Of a DNA stretch of 64,000 nucleotides, positions 20,281 through 30,756 are shown one piece after another (position 1 is the stretch's first letter; each line of letters starts with the position of its first letter). Origin of the DNA: Podospora pseudocomata (Eukaryota > Ascomycota > Sordariomycetes > Sordariales > Podosporaceae); NCBI RefSeq assembly GCF_035222375.1, contig NC_085891.1, positions 2,666,001 to 2,730,000 of the forward strand, in the 5' to 3' direction. A program made the translations under genes and the position numbers. The notes beneath the pieces are model-generated. The model had not been told where the DNA came from. It did no database searches and worked only from the letters and a program-made list of their open reading frames with translations.

Positions 20281-23200
20281 TCAAACCCGCTGATCAGCAA
20301 AATCCAACACCTCGCAATCATCCTCAAAAAACCCGTCCTCGCCATTCCCCGAACCACCTGCTCCCCGTCTGCGTCTTGTGGTAATCACAATCTGCGTGTC
20401 GTCATCCCCGCGGAAAAGGACCCTTTCCATCGCCGAGGCGGGCAACGCACGCGAGGCTTCGAGGTCAATGTTGAATGACTCGTCCTCTGGCAGATGGGGC
20501 AGACCGAGATCGATCTTGGTGGCGCTGATCGGCAGGCCAAACACCCAGGTATCATCGGCGTCGTTCTCATCAGCGGCAGCAGCCTCATCAGCAGCAGCAG
20601 CCTCCTCAACAGGGGGCGGAGTCGCACGAGCGGCTTTGCTCTTCTTCTTGCGCGGTGCTGATGGTTCTGCCTGAGTGTCCTCCAACTGAGTCTCGGCCAA
20701 AATGGACGTGATCTCCAAGGACTTGGCTTTGGAGGAGGACGTCATCTCATACAAGGCGATGCGTCTGTCGGTGTGGAAAGGCTGGTACGGGGCGCTGGAC
20801 TCAATCTCGGCTTGGGGAATAGACGACTCAACGCCGCCATACCGGGCCCGCAAGCTAGGCTTGGTCTGGTTCAGCACCAGAGTATTGTTGAAGGGGTCCA
20901 GGTCCCGCTCGGAGAAATCCAAATACTCATCGGGATCCAAAATGCGCTTCACCGCTGGAGCTATGGAGTCGTCAGGCAGCAACGGGAGCTGATGATCTGT
21001 GTACCTAGAGAGCCGCTGTCCCCGCTTGCCGTGGGCACCAGACCTCTTGCTCTGGAATACTCTGACCTGACCCCCTCCCAAGACAGAGAGAGAGCGGTCA
21101 CGCTTGGCGACCCAGGCTACGCAACCGGGCTCGGGGAGCACGGAAGAGTTTGGCAATGAAACTCTGTTGTCTCCGGTGTGTCTGAGCTGGCTGATTGCAT
21201 TCCCAGTCTTGCCCAGGGAGTGGCTGATGCCGTGAACAATCACCTTGCCACCATGAGCAGCATATTCTGCAGCGCCTGCAAAGGCTGGGGTGTTCGAGTT
21301 GCTCCGACGCTGGCGATTGATCAGCGGGCGGGCGGCTTCCCGGACAGAGCTCAAGGCGTTTGTCGCCATCGAAACAGCCGAAGTCGAGCCTTCTGGAACA
21401 GCAGCTTTGGTCTCTTCGGGAAGTCGGCGACGCGGAGGCGGCCAGGAGAAGGCACCCGACGGAAGATCCAAAAGGTGAACGGTGCCGCGCTCAGTGACCA
21501 TGGCAGCACGCTCACCATGGGGCTGGGTCCAGGCCAGTTCAACAATACGAGCAACCGTCATGCGCGAGAACTGGGCAACTTGACGCACACGTGGACCTCC
21601 GACAGGTGAGCCAGTAGCCTGGAGAGGCGATGACTTGGTGTTCTGAACCCGCATCAAATCCCACACCGTCTGGACGTCGCCCTTGCTGCTCGCGCTGAAC
21701 AGGAAAAGCCCTGAAGGTGATAGTGAGAGGAAGCTGCACCCATGAGGAATGGTGAACGTAGTGACGGGATGGAGATTGCTGGATGGCCCAAGACTATCAA
21801 TGTCCAAAACAGACACAAGACCTGGCTCTTTGGAGACAGGTGGCGTCACAGCACCATGTGTGGGAGGGAACTGAGGTGGTGAGGCGCCCAGGCCCCAGTT
21901 CTGAGGGGCCTGTGTTGGTGACCTCGGTGTCTGGGAAGGCTGGGGGTTCCAGTAATTGTTCCAAGCCTGTAAGCCCTGCTTCCCAACCCACTTCGCACCT
22001 TGAATCAGCTCTTGCGTGGCGTCGCGCATGAGCTTGTTGACCACGCTCTCGGAAAGCGGCAGGTCGAGATCCGCATTCGCCTGGGGCAGCTGAGGGGGAG
22101 TCACGGACGTCAACCCAGGGGCGCGGCCGTGAATGAGAACGGGAACCGAAGCACGCAGTGCTATCTGTGAGGACGGCGTAGCAGGACAGTATGCCATCCA
22201 TCTGGAACTGACGCTGACGATGGCAACCTGAGGTCTCGGTCGTGGTGGAACTGGTGACCGGCCTCGCTCGTTTTCTTGGCCAGGCTCTCCTTTGAGCGGC
22301 TGCTGGAGAGTCGTCCAAACCTTGCCGTGGCATCTGAAGTGCAGCGGCTGATCAGCGACGACGGGTGCCTGCCGATAGATCCAGCATTCTCCGGTAACTC
22401 CCGACGACACCACGATACTGCCGCCTTCAGCATGAATGTGGAAGGCACCGGTGGGAGGAGGTGCCTTGAATGCTGCGCTTGTGATGGGAATCTTGAGGGG
22501 CACCTTTGGCGCCTCGAGAAGAACGCTCACCGGGCGGCCTGTCTTGAGAGAGTAGACCTCTACAGAGGTGTAATAAGATTCGGCAAATCCGGGCGCCGGG
22601 CGACTGCCCGTGACGCTCTCTCTCGAGGACGGGTCAAGGCTCGTGATGTTGGTCATGGCCTCCGATCTTTCGGCAGAAACCGCATCATAATCACCTTCCA
22701 CGTTGATAGCGGGAGCAGGCGCGGGCAGGTTCGGCCCATGAATAACGACTGCGACTAACGGGAAAAGATCCGACTCATGCGGCATCCAGGGAAGGATTTT
22801 GGCATGGTAGACACCGCCACGCAGCCCTTTCAGGTTAGCAACAGTCTCGACCTCCCGTTTTCCAACGGTGAGGATCTCGAGGCCACCTTCATAGCCGGCA
22901 AGGACGACATTGGACTTGCTGCTGGCAGGGTCGGTATTCGGCAAAGGAAGGGTGTCGAATCCACAATAGTAGCCCTTTTCTCCCGCCTTCATCCCGGAAT
23001 GCGACTGCGAGTCAAGGTCGATTTCGGGGGCACCGTAGAAATGAGCCTGGGGCTGATGAGGCAAAGGCGGATTTGAAACAGCTCTATGGGCGTAGTTGGA
23101 ATGCATAGAGCCGCGCCTAGCTGCCGCGATCGATCCAAGATGGCTGTGGGTGTCTGGAGGCGAATAATAGTTGTTGTCCACGTGGAAGCTCAAGGGACGT

Positions 23201-23670
23201 CTTCCTGCAAGCGGGGGAGAGGCCGAAGGCGGGTGATAGCCCACCGAGGGTCTCGGCGAGGACCAGCCTGACGGGATGCCGCGGGGATCTTCATAGGAGG
23301 AAGGCGCCGTCGGCGGAGACTCGCCGACTAAGCTGATGAGGTTTCCCGGGGAACCGGCCATGCCTGCGGAGATCCCCCGAGTCCATTCCCTGGTGTTCAA
23401 CGAGGTGCTCGTCGCATATGATGCCGTCGAGGCAGCATCCAAGAGGGGCGACGCAACTGGGTTCTCGTTGGACGAGACACTAGCCGGTTTGATCTCTGGA
23501 GAGATCACAGGTGAGGCACTGGATGATCCTTTAGTGGTGCCGGTGCCATTCCCATTACTGATGTAATTAAAGTGGTCAGCCTTGTAGTTCCTTAGGTTCC
23601 CGAATCGCTCCTTTTCCAGCTTCCTGTGTCCAGGCTCTTGCTCTTCTTTACCAGGGTAGAGGGAACCCAC
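20281..23670 (-). CDS. BCAS3-domain beta-propeller protein, 5' end unresolved
   Basis: A minus-strand frame of about 1,130 codons ends at a TGA at 20281-20283. Recognisable blocks fit BCAS3/Atg18-type WD40 propellers: NVVLAGYEGGLEILTVGKRE, YYTSVEVYSLKTGRPVSVLL, FTIPHGCSFLSLSPSGLFLF followed by SASSKGDVQTVWDL, and AWTQPHGERAAMVTERGTVH. In animals BCAS3 binds phosphoinositides with PHAF1 at autophagosome formation sites; the fungal role is inferred. Ser/Pro-rich N-terminal and Ala/Glu-rich C-terminal regions flank the propeller. The frame has no ATG before 23361 (MAGSPG), yet it stays open and looks coding to about 23790, so a short 5' exon is likely. One possibility is a neighbouring frame ending FTWVPSTL joined by an intron of about 71 nt to ADHFNYISNG. 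The coordinate 23670 is only the left limit of clear coding character. Confidence 0.78.
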   Translation of the reverse strand: MGSLYPGKEEQEPGHRKLEKERFGNLRNYKADHFNYISNGNGTGTTKGSSSASPVISPEIKPASVSSNENPVASPLLDAASTASYATSTSLNTREWTRGISAGMAGSPGNLISLVGESPPTAPSSYEDPRGIPSGWSSPRPSVGYHPPSASPPLAGRRPLSFHVDNNYYSPPDTHSHLGSIAAARRGSMHSNYAHRAVSNPPLPHQPQAHFYGAPEIDLDSQSHSGMKAGEKGYYCGFDTLPLPNTDPASSKSNVVLAGYEGGLEILTVGKREVETVANLKGLRGGVYHAKILPWMPHESDLFPLVAVVIHGPNLPAPAPAINVEGDYDAVSAERSEAMTNITSLDPSSRESVTGSRPAPGFAESYYTSVEVYSLKTGRPVSVLLEAPKVPLKIPITSAAFKAPPPTGAFHIHAEGGSIVVSSGVTGECWIYRQAPVVADQPLHFRCHGKVWTTLQQPLKGEPGQENERGRSPVPPRPRPQVAIVSVSSRWMAYCPATPSSQIALRASVPVLIHGRAPGLTSVTPPQLPQANADLDLPLSESVVNKLMRDATQELIQGAKWVGKQGLQAWNNYWNPQPSQTPRSPTQAPQNWGLGASPPQFPPTHGAVTPPVSKEPGLVSVLDIDSLGPSSNLHPVTTFTIPHGCSFLSLSPSGLFLFSASSKGDVQTVWDLMRVQNTKSSPLQATGSPVGGPRVRQVAQFSRMTVARIVELAWTQPHGERAAMVTERGTVHLLDLPSGAFSWPPPRRRLPEETKAAVPEGSTSAVSMATNALSSVREAARPLINRQRRSNSNTPAFAGAAEYAAHGGKVIVHGISHSLGKTGNAISQLRHTGDNRVSLPNSSVLPEPGCVAWVAKRDRSLSVLGGGQVRVFQSKRSGAHGKRGQRLSRYTDHQLPLLPDDSIAPAVKRILDPDEYLDFSERDLDPFNNTLVLNQTKPSLRARYGGVESSIPQAEIESSAPYQPFHTDRRIALYEMTSSSKAKSLEITSILAETQLEDTQAEPSAPRKKKSKAARATPPPVEEAAAADEAAAADENDADDTWVFGLPISATKIDLGLPHLPEDESFNIDLEASRALPASAMERVLFRGDDDTQIVITTRRRRGAGGSGNGEDGFFEDDCEVLDFADQRV

Positions 23671-25747
23671 GTGAACTTGGCACCTTGTTTTGTCACCGCT
23701 GCGACCACTCCGCCGCCTTCTTTGCCATTCTTCCGGTCTTTCTTGGAGACTTTTGGATGCGCCCAGTTAGCTTGCGCTCTGTAGAACAACACAGGGGGGT
23801 TCAGTGGTATCTGAGAGCATGGGCAGAATGCAAGCCAATACCATCAGGACATGACAAAACACAGACCTGGCATGAATGGCGACCCAGAAGTCAAGCGAGC
23901 AGTTATACCGCTCGCGTAACGAGATAGCTGACACCCCTCAACGCTTGGACGAAGAAGGTGCCGGCCGAAGGGTAATTAAGGTATATCAGCAGTAAAGCGA
24001 ACAGTATGTATTCAAGTCAAGGCACCGGCGGTAGTCTCGATATCTGTTCGGTCGTCGCTGACAAGTGTATGTACGCGTGCAACAGGGAGTTGCGATCGAA
24101 GTATGACAGGTGCTTCGGGGTGACTCTTTGTGTGTTGGTTGTAGTGTAGATGCGCGCTCGGGCTGTCTAGATTATCAACGGCTCAACAATGGCGTAGGCG
24201 CCTCGGTCGGTCGGAGTGTCGGTTGTAGAGGAGAAGGACAAAGAAAGGAGCGGAAGATCCCAGAGAGAGGCGCTGTCCAACACAGGAAGCGCGTGAGGTC
24301 TTCTGACACGGGCGAAACAAAAAGCCAGCCTTTTTCTATAAGTATTACGATAAGGTAGAGAGGTAGTATGCAGCATGCAGTGGGGTGTATTATCAAGAGA
24401 CTAGTAAAGGAAGAGGGAATAACAGAAGAAGACTAGAAAGAGAGAAGAAATTTATGGTGGTGGTTCTGGTTGGTGTTGATGTTGGTATCTGGTGTTGTAT
24501 GAAAGGAGAAAGAAGAGAAGATGCAAGACGATGGATGGAATAACCGTCCTAGCTATGGTGTGTGGTACGGATAGCCAGTGCTGGATGAACTGGCCGTGCC
24601 TGGATGGACTGGACCGGCCGTGACTCGACGGGGAGCGAGGACGGCCACAGCCAGCTGGGGTCAAGGTTGACAGACGGCGCACCTGTGAATGCTGGGTGCA
24701 GCACAAGGGCCCAGGAAAGGGGGGGAGGGGGGTGTGTGGCTCGTGGTTCGGTCCCTTGCGCGGGCTGGTGGGGTTCTGCAGCAAGGGAAATCCACTCCAT
24801 GCTGGGGTACTTCAGCCCTGACGGGAATAGCGCCAATGAACCCCAAGATAAGCATGGGATAAGCCCAGCGCTACCACGCTATCAGCCAGAAGCCCAGCAA
24901 ATGGCGGGGTTTATCTTTGTACGCGCTCTGCGGTCCGAGACGGTATTTGTGCAGTGCCGCCTCACTTTTGAATTCCCAGAGAAAGGGCGGGTGTCATATG
25001 TGTCAAGCAAATACACCACGTGAGAGCTGGAAAGTGTCGGGTTATTTTGAGGTGTGTGTCCAAGCAGTGCCGGCAGCCCCGTTTGATTCCGGGCCTCCAG
25101 TCCTTGCCTAGGTACATACGTCATTCCATAATGCCCGTGGTCAAGGTCATCCATCATGCATTCAGGGCTCGGATTGGAGCACTGTACCGTGATGACGGAC
25201 GAGAGGACTGGTGACTTGGTCAAGTGCAAAAACTGGAAATCGGTAACAATAACCGTTACCTATGTCAACCCGGCATTGTGGTTTCAACCATCGAGCAAGT
25301 TGTGATCCCCCTGATGCCGCATGAGTCGACCAAGTACCCTCTTGGTCACCCCGCCTTTCGCCCAGCGCATTCCCCCTCTGACTCCACCTGCGACTCACCG
25401 CAGCACGTCATATCTTATCAGTTGAGTTCGTCCATAACGACTACATTCCTCCCAAATGACCAGACGATGCACCTGCCAGTCGGGTTCATCTCAAGAATCG
25501 TCTCTCTCACTTAGACTCTGTCTTCTGCCAGATTCCATCTGCATACGCCATAGGTTTAGTAAACCACCACCCTTACACCGACAAGCCAATACTTGCGTGG
25601 AAAGGTGGAGAAGCCAGAAGCAGGGGCACATGAACAACTCCAAGTTGGAGAGAGAGGCGGTGGAGTTTGGAGTCTGCCCCAACAAGTCATCCACGTTGTC
25701 CCGATCCTCTATACGATATGCTGAGAAGTCAACCTCCTCAGACTGTC
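23671..25747. other. Intergenic, 5' side of BCAS3-like gene
   Basis: A good acceptor (tgttctacag in minus-strand reading, near 23790) and several ATGs near 23820-23870 may belong to the BCAS3-like first exon. A G-rich stretch lies near 24718-24732. The rest, to 25747, has no gene I can support. Confidence 0.4.
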
Positions 25748-26279
25748 TCAACTCTGCAGCCAAACTCTATACCTCGCCCACTTCCACTTCTCGGCTCCTC
25801 CAGACTCGCTTTCCCAGTCTTGTCGAACCAACGTGCCCTGCGCCGCCCAATCCACCACCTTTTGCTCGGTTTCAGGCCCTTCGCCAGAGACCACCTCCAA
25901 AGTAACCTTTCCGCTGAACATGACCTCAACCTCGTCCTCTCCTTGTTCCCTTTTGAACTTTGTAAATGCATCAGAAGCAGCGGCGTAGAAGTTGCTGAAA
26001 TCGTGGTGCTTTCTTGACCTTACATCCTTCCACATGCCGCGCCTCAGCTCCCGTAGCTCTGGAAGTCCATTTAGCCTATGTCTTCCAACATATGTATGCA
26101 GGGAGGCATTGGTCACCTTCCCGACCTCTCGCAACCTTCTTGCCCATGGTGACTTCGGCATATTCAGTGAAGCAGTCGAGCCAGGGCTCATACATTCGTT
26201 TGGGGTCGTCTGATATGGCGAAGAAGTAGAAGATAAAACTCGGGATTTCAATCCCCGGCTTGCGAGTAATTGGATTCAT
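25748..26279 (-). CDS. Small NTF2/SnoaL-like fold protein
   Basis: Two exons, 26279-26117 and 26058-25748, are joined over a 58-nt intron (GAAG|gtgacc to cttccag|AG), giving 157 aa. Splicing restores KKVARGREELRELRRGMWKD, a pattern typical of fungal SnoaL-like (NTF2 superfamily) small proteins. Other typical pieces are PKRMYEPWLDCFTEYAEVTM, SRKHHDFSNFY and DEVEVMFSGKVTLEVV, and the end is KWKWARYRVWLQS. Without splicing the two halves lie in different frames. NTF2-fold proteins include small enzymes and binding proteins, so no reaction is assigned. There is no signal peptide. It diverges from the 140-aa neighbour at 26534, with which it shares the EVMF-GK pattern, so the pair may come from a duplication. 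Confidence 0.8.
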
Positions 26280-26533
26280 GTTGTTGTGGTTTTGTTTTGT
26301 TTGTGAAAAGAAGAGAGAGAAGAGCAATCCGTTAGGTTGGAAGACCAACCCTCTGAGAAAGTGACGCAATTAACCCTGATGACCCATACTTAACCCTGAG
26401 AAAGACATGTACCCCCCCTGCCTCATGTACACAAACCAAGCCTTCTTTGAGAATTATATCTTCTCCCCCTTTCTCACATAGGCATCTAACTCTCTCCCTC
26501 ATCCTGCAACATAATCCCACTGGTCAGATCAAA
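26280..26533. promoter_or_regulatory. 254-bp shared divergent promoter of the NTF2-like pair
   Basis: Separates two ATGs pointing away from each other (26279 minus, 26534 plus). It is AT-rich on the left (TTTTGTTTTGTTTG) and C/T-rich near 26440-26510. Co-regulation is inferred from layout only. Confidence 0.5.
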
Positions 26534-26956
26534 ATGGACAACAGAGACAAAGACAGCATCAACAAGTTCGTCACCGATATCCTTGCCCAGTCCAGCAACC
26601 TCACCGGCGGCGCAAGATGGTTCACGTACTTTGACACCCACCCCACAGATCTAAAAAACGGAAACAGCGGCGTATGGGATTTCAAGGATGTAAGCCATCG
26701 CTTGGAAAAGTTCATAAGGGACGAGTACGGAACTCGTGGCACCGAGCTACGGATAACTGGTGGTTGGATCTACGCCTCAAGACGCAACCCGGACGTACCA
26801 TTCCGCTACAAGATTGCCTCTCGAGAATACCACTCCCTGTCCCCCATCTTCATCACCGGCGACGGGAAGCCCAACGCCGAGGTCATGTTCCACGGCAAGA
26901 TCCACCTCACGTTTGGCAGTTCATATTGCCCTACAGACAAGAAGGATGATTCATAA
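26534..26956 (+). CDS. Small protein, likely NTF2-like relative of its divergent neighbour
   Basis: Single exon of 140 aa from the ATG at 26534 (MDNRDKDSINKFVTDILAQS) to TGA at 26954-26956. The segment FRYKIASREYHSLSPIF, followed by NAEVMFHGKIHLTFG, resembles HHDFSNFY and VEVMFSGKVTLEV of the minus-strand neighbour. The N-terminal half (GARWFTYFDTHPTDLKNG) fits less well. No signal peptide, membrane segment or catalytic motif was recognised. The protein ends soon after the shared strand and lacks the neighbour's last strand-like segment (KWARYRVWL), so it may be a divergent or shortened paralogue. Confidence 0.65.
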   Translation: MDNRDKDSINKFVTDILAQSSNLTGGARWFTYFDTHPTDLKNGNSGVWDFKDVSHRLEKFIRDEYGTRGTELRITGGWIYASRRNPDVPFRYKIASREYHSLSPIFITGDGKPNAEVMFHGKIHLTFGSSYCPTDKKDDS

Positions 26957-27998
26957 CCAGACTATTATCTTGAGAGGGGGGGGGCTACGATCTCCTGAGG
27001 GAGGACTACCATTCAGAGAGGGAGTCTATACCAGAGAGACCTAAAAAGTACGACTTTGCTGCTTGGGGCAGGTTGGTCCGACGAGCTGGGAACACGAGAT
27101 ACTAAACAACCGGGAGACGGACCAAACTGGGGAAGACAAGCGAGTAAAACGCGAGAGAGATGATGATGATGATGCGATGATGATGATGATGGTTCTGCTC
27201 TCAACTTGTGGAAATGGGAAGCGTTCAAATTCCGGGAGTATGACATGACCGACGAGAAGTTGGGGGTCAGGCTCGATGATGAAGATTACCTTTTTCGAAG
27301 AAGATGGCCTCGAGAGAAGGAACACTAGCTGTAGAAGATAGGCAATATAATTGTAATATAAAATGAAAAAAAAACAAGGAAACATCGCCTGTAAGATCGT
27401 ATCATGCTCCCCTCCCATCTCGCGCGACTCCCAGTCTACATGAAGGCAGAAGCAAGACACAGTATATATACCATTCCAACCACACACCTTCCAACAGCTC
27501 CAATATCCTTGCCAGGGCGCCCTTGTGGTCAGGTCAAATGGTAAGGATATTGGAGCTGTCAACCTCCCCCCGCCGGGGCTTGCACCGGATATTCCCCGAG
27601 TTCGATTCGAAGTAAAACCACCGAGGTGTTCGTAACCGGCCACCTCCTTCTGGGTTTGACCGGTGAGTTTTTTCGACTTTTTTTCACGACCACACTCTAT
27701 ACAACAGAATGCTGGCAAGCAGGATGAAGAACAGCTTGGACATGTGGCTGCTAGTTAACTAAGGTCTTCTCAGTGCCTAAAGTTCACCCGTACCTCAATC
27801 ATTTTACACCCCTCTGCCCTCTGGAATAATTGCTACCTTCAGATCCTGCAATATTCAGGTTGTGTTTGCAACAAAGATGGCGAGTAATTTCACACTCGAC
27901 CAAAAACTCCTCGCTCACCGAAACTGCCTAGACCAGATCCGATCGATCTTCCACAAATAAATATCATTACAACATCGTGCCTCCATGCTCACCAATGC
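26957..27998. other. Intergenic between convergent genes
   Basis: Between the 140-aa gene and the Ku80 stop. It holds a (ATG)n-type tract at 27160-27190, a 17-bp perfect inverted repeat (27494-27559) and nothing else that I can call a gene. Confidence 0.45.
27494..27559. repeat. 17-bp perfect inverted repeat with 32-nt loop
   Basis: Left arm 27494-27510 (ACAGCTCCAATATCCTT) pairs perfectly with 27543-27559. The loop has a TGGTCAGGTCAAATGG stretch that resembles a tRNA A box, and GAGTTCGATTC at 27598-27608 resembles a B box. A tRNA-derived relic or a structured terminator is possible, but no cloverleaf can be drawn. Confidence 0.55.
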
Positions 27999-30335
27999 TC
28001 ACTTCGCAAACTATTCCAATATTAGCCCAAATCCTCATTCAGAATGGAAAAACCATGTACTCACAGCCTTGGCCTCCTCCTCGGTCACATCTGAAACATC
28101 CAGCTCCTCCTTCGTGATGAGTCCCAGTCCACCACCCACAATATGCTTATACCACATCTCCCTCCGATCACCATCCAGCTCACCACTCAGCAAGCTCTTC
28201 TTCAGCGCTCTCAGAAGCTTGTTGTACAGCATCGGCATCTCGAACCCAAGCAACTCCTCCCTCATAACTCCCAAATTCTCAGCAGCCCGCGAGTAAAACA
28301 CATCAGCAAAGCTGTCCTTAATGAACTTCCGAACAATCTCGCCCATTTGCTTCACAGCTTTCTCGATCGTCTCGTCGTCCTCAGCTGCGGCGAGCATCTG
28401 CTTGAACTCGGGAATAGCGTTTTCTGAAGAGATGGCAGCGCGTTTGGGTTGACCGCCAAGGAGGGAGTCAATGTCGAGGCCGGAGATGGGCTTGACGGCG
28501 TCTTTCTTGCCGAAGCGACCTTTGGCCTTTTCGGGAACCTTCTTGAGTTCTGCGGCATCGATCAGGTTGCCGATTTCGTGCTTGGCTTTCTCGAGGAGCT
28601 TCTTTGGAGGCTTGGAGTACCTCAACAGAATCTCGGCTGGTTGCCCGATGGGCGAGTCTGGGTCAACAGCCCGGGCTCGGATGGCCTGGTTCATCCGGTG
28701 GATGATTGGGTTGTACACCTCGTCTACGGGTGCATAGTCTACTGGTTTTCTGTTGCGACATGTTAGTAAACTGCCGGGATACATGGAGCGAAAAGCATAC
28801 CCATCCTCATCAACATCATAGTTTGACAAATCCATTGCGTCAACAAAGTCGCTCACAGCGTCCTTCAAATCATCGTTTGGCAACAGCCGATGCTCCTTGA
28901 GCACACTCCCAGACACGGTAAGCACCTTGTCCAAGGGCGGGAATTGGTAACTTCGGATATCCTCGGCAAAGGGCAGAGGTACATCGTAAAGGCACTCAAA
29001 CTCATCCTCAAGACCAGTGTTGGGCTTGAGAAGAAGAATCTGAACTGCAGCCTCATCCTTTTGCACATATCTGGCAACAGCATACGAGTCAGCCTCGTAG
29101 AGAGCATGAATGAATGCCGAAAGTCCCAATTCGGCCTCCTCGTTCATTTTCTGGGGCACAATCAGACCCGTTTCGCCCATGTTGATAAAGGGATTGTAAC
29201 TGTCAAAGGGGACGAACCCGATGATGGTGAATGACTTTTTGGTCGAGTACTTTGTGATGGACAGGTCGGACTCGCCAAACGGAACCACCGTGCGGCCATA
29301 CTGGTAGCCCTTTGCAAGCTCTTCAAAATCAACGTCTCTCTTGCCTCCTGGGGCGTCGGGATCGTTGACCTTGTAGGTGCGCATTTGCTTGACACCGGAG
29401 AACTCGGCTCCGCCCATCTCAGAATCCCCATCTTCGTCTTTGTAGGTCTGTGATTGACTGAATCCGTTATTGTTGCTGACCACGACGGTGCTTGCTGATG
29501 GCGCAGAAGCGCGTTTGGTCTTGTAGTAACGCTCCACGTGGAAGCTGATGGCGCTTGGATATTTGTCTGGGTCTCCGAGGGTCAAAGGCCCATCATAGGC
29601 CTTGAATGGTCGTACTGGCTTGATCCGAGGTATTGACAGCTCATCCACGGCCTGTTGCATGGTGCCGAACACGCCGTCATTGCACTTTTCTACCAGTTGC
29701 TGAAGTGCCTTTTCGTTGTTTTTCTTGTTGGTAGACTTGTCTTCTTCCTTAAAGCCGTAGTCAGCGTCGTCAAAATCGATACCACTAAAAGAATGTCAGT
29801 CTGGCGCTGTCTCTTGTCGTCAGGAAACAGAAACATACATCACAATCAGTTCAACTTTGAACTCGTTGAATACCGCAGCGATGTGGTCCAGCTCTTCATC
29901 ATCAATGTTCGACTCGCCATTGGTGACAAGGATTACCCTCCGCTTGATCTTGTGCTTTGGATTGTACTTCTCAAGCATCTTTAGTGCCACCACAGCAGCA
30001 GAAATCGGATCGGCACCATAGCTCCTGGACGGCTGGACCTTGGAGCGCAATTCTCTGAGCTCCGTCATGCTCATGGGGCCGATGGGCTGCAACACAGAGA
30101 TGTTATCGTAGCCCTCGAGCTTATCTTTATCCGCGAGTTCGTTCTCTGTCTCATCGGTGTTGAAGCCAACGAAACCTATGGTCCACGTCTTCCTGCTTGC
30201 CGCGACGGTATCTGAAATCTTGTCCCAAACATAGCGCATACCAAAATCGAGATCAGATTCGACGCGGCCGTTATGGCAATCAGCCATTGACTCGCCTAGG
30301 TCGACGACGTAGACTGTGGATTCCTTGTCGGCCAT
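27999..30335 (-). CDS. ku80: Ku80 subunit of the Ku end-joining complex
   Basis: Binds DNA ends with Ku70 in non-homologous end joining and at telomeres (mus-52 in Neurospora). Exons are 30335-29839, 29784-28801, 28749-28065 and 28010-27999, giving 725 aa, the usual length. The ATG at 30335 gives MADKESTVYVVDLGESMADC, the vWA start. KRRVILVTNGESNIDDEEL closes the Rossmann-like part, and splicing gives ELIVIGIDFDDADYGFKEED. The Ku core barrel includes the GYQYGRTVVPFG and AVARYVQKDEAAVQILLLKP segments. The C-terminal arm contains YNPIIHRMNQAIRARA. Intron 3 is 51 nt and stays open in frame, so an unspliced message would add 17 residues. The last exon encodes only FAK and the stop, which matches the family's EEEA-K ending. 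Confidence 0.95.
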
Positions 30336-30756
30336 TCTGTGTGTTTTTGCTCATCAACTGGAGTGAAAATGGAAGAATTGAGACAAATTCATGAGTTTCA
30401 ATGTCAGATGTTCGAATAAATGGCCGTTGACACGATCTCCAGGCAGCATCGCCAAAGGACCCACGCGCGTTGATCTGGGTCTGGGATGGCAGCTGCTGCC
30501 TTTCCCTCTCGCGCGTGGGCACATGTCTTCGCGTCACCCAGCACTTAAACCCTCCTGCCTGCAACAAAAAGACGCTCGGGCCATGGCCCCAACCACCAGC
30601 TTCTCCACAAAGGCCAACAGCCAAGTGCACGCTTGAGCTGCACAATGATTGATTGATAAGATCATGCCCCCTCACAGAGAGTCTTGACCTCAACTGTCTG
30701 TATCTCCTTAGCATCTTCCTCCCTATCCTTACAACCAAAACCTCACAACTCTCAAA
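30336..30756. promoter_or_regulatory. Divergent promoter of Ku80 and TMEM205-like gene
   Basis: 421 bp between opposing start codons. It contains a C/T-rich leader before 30757. No specific site was recognised. Confidence 0.45.
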
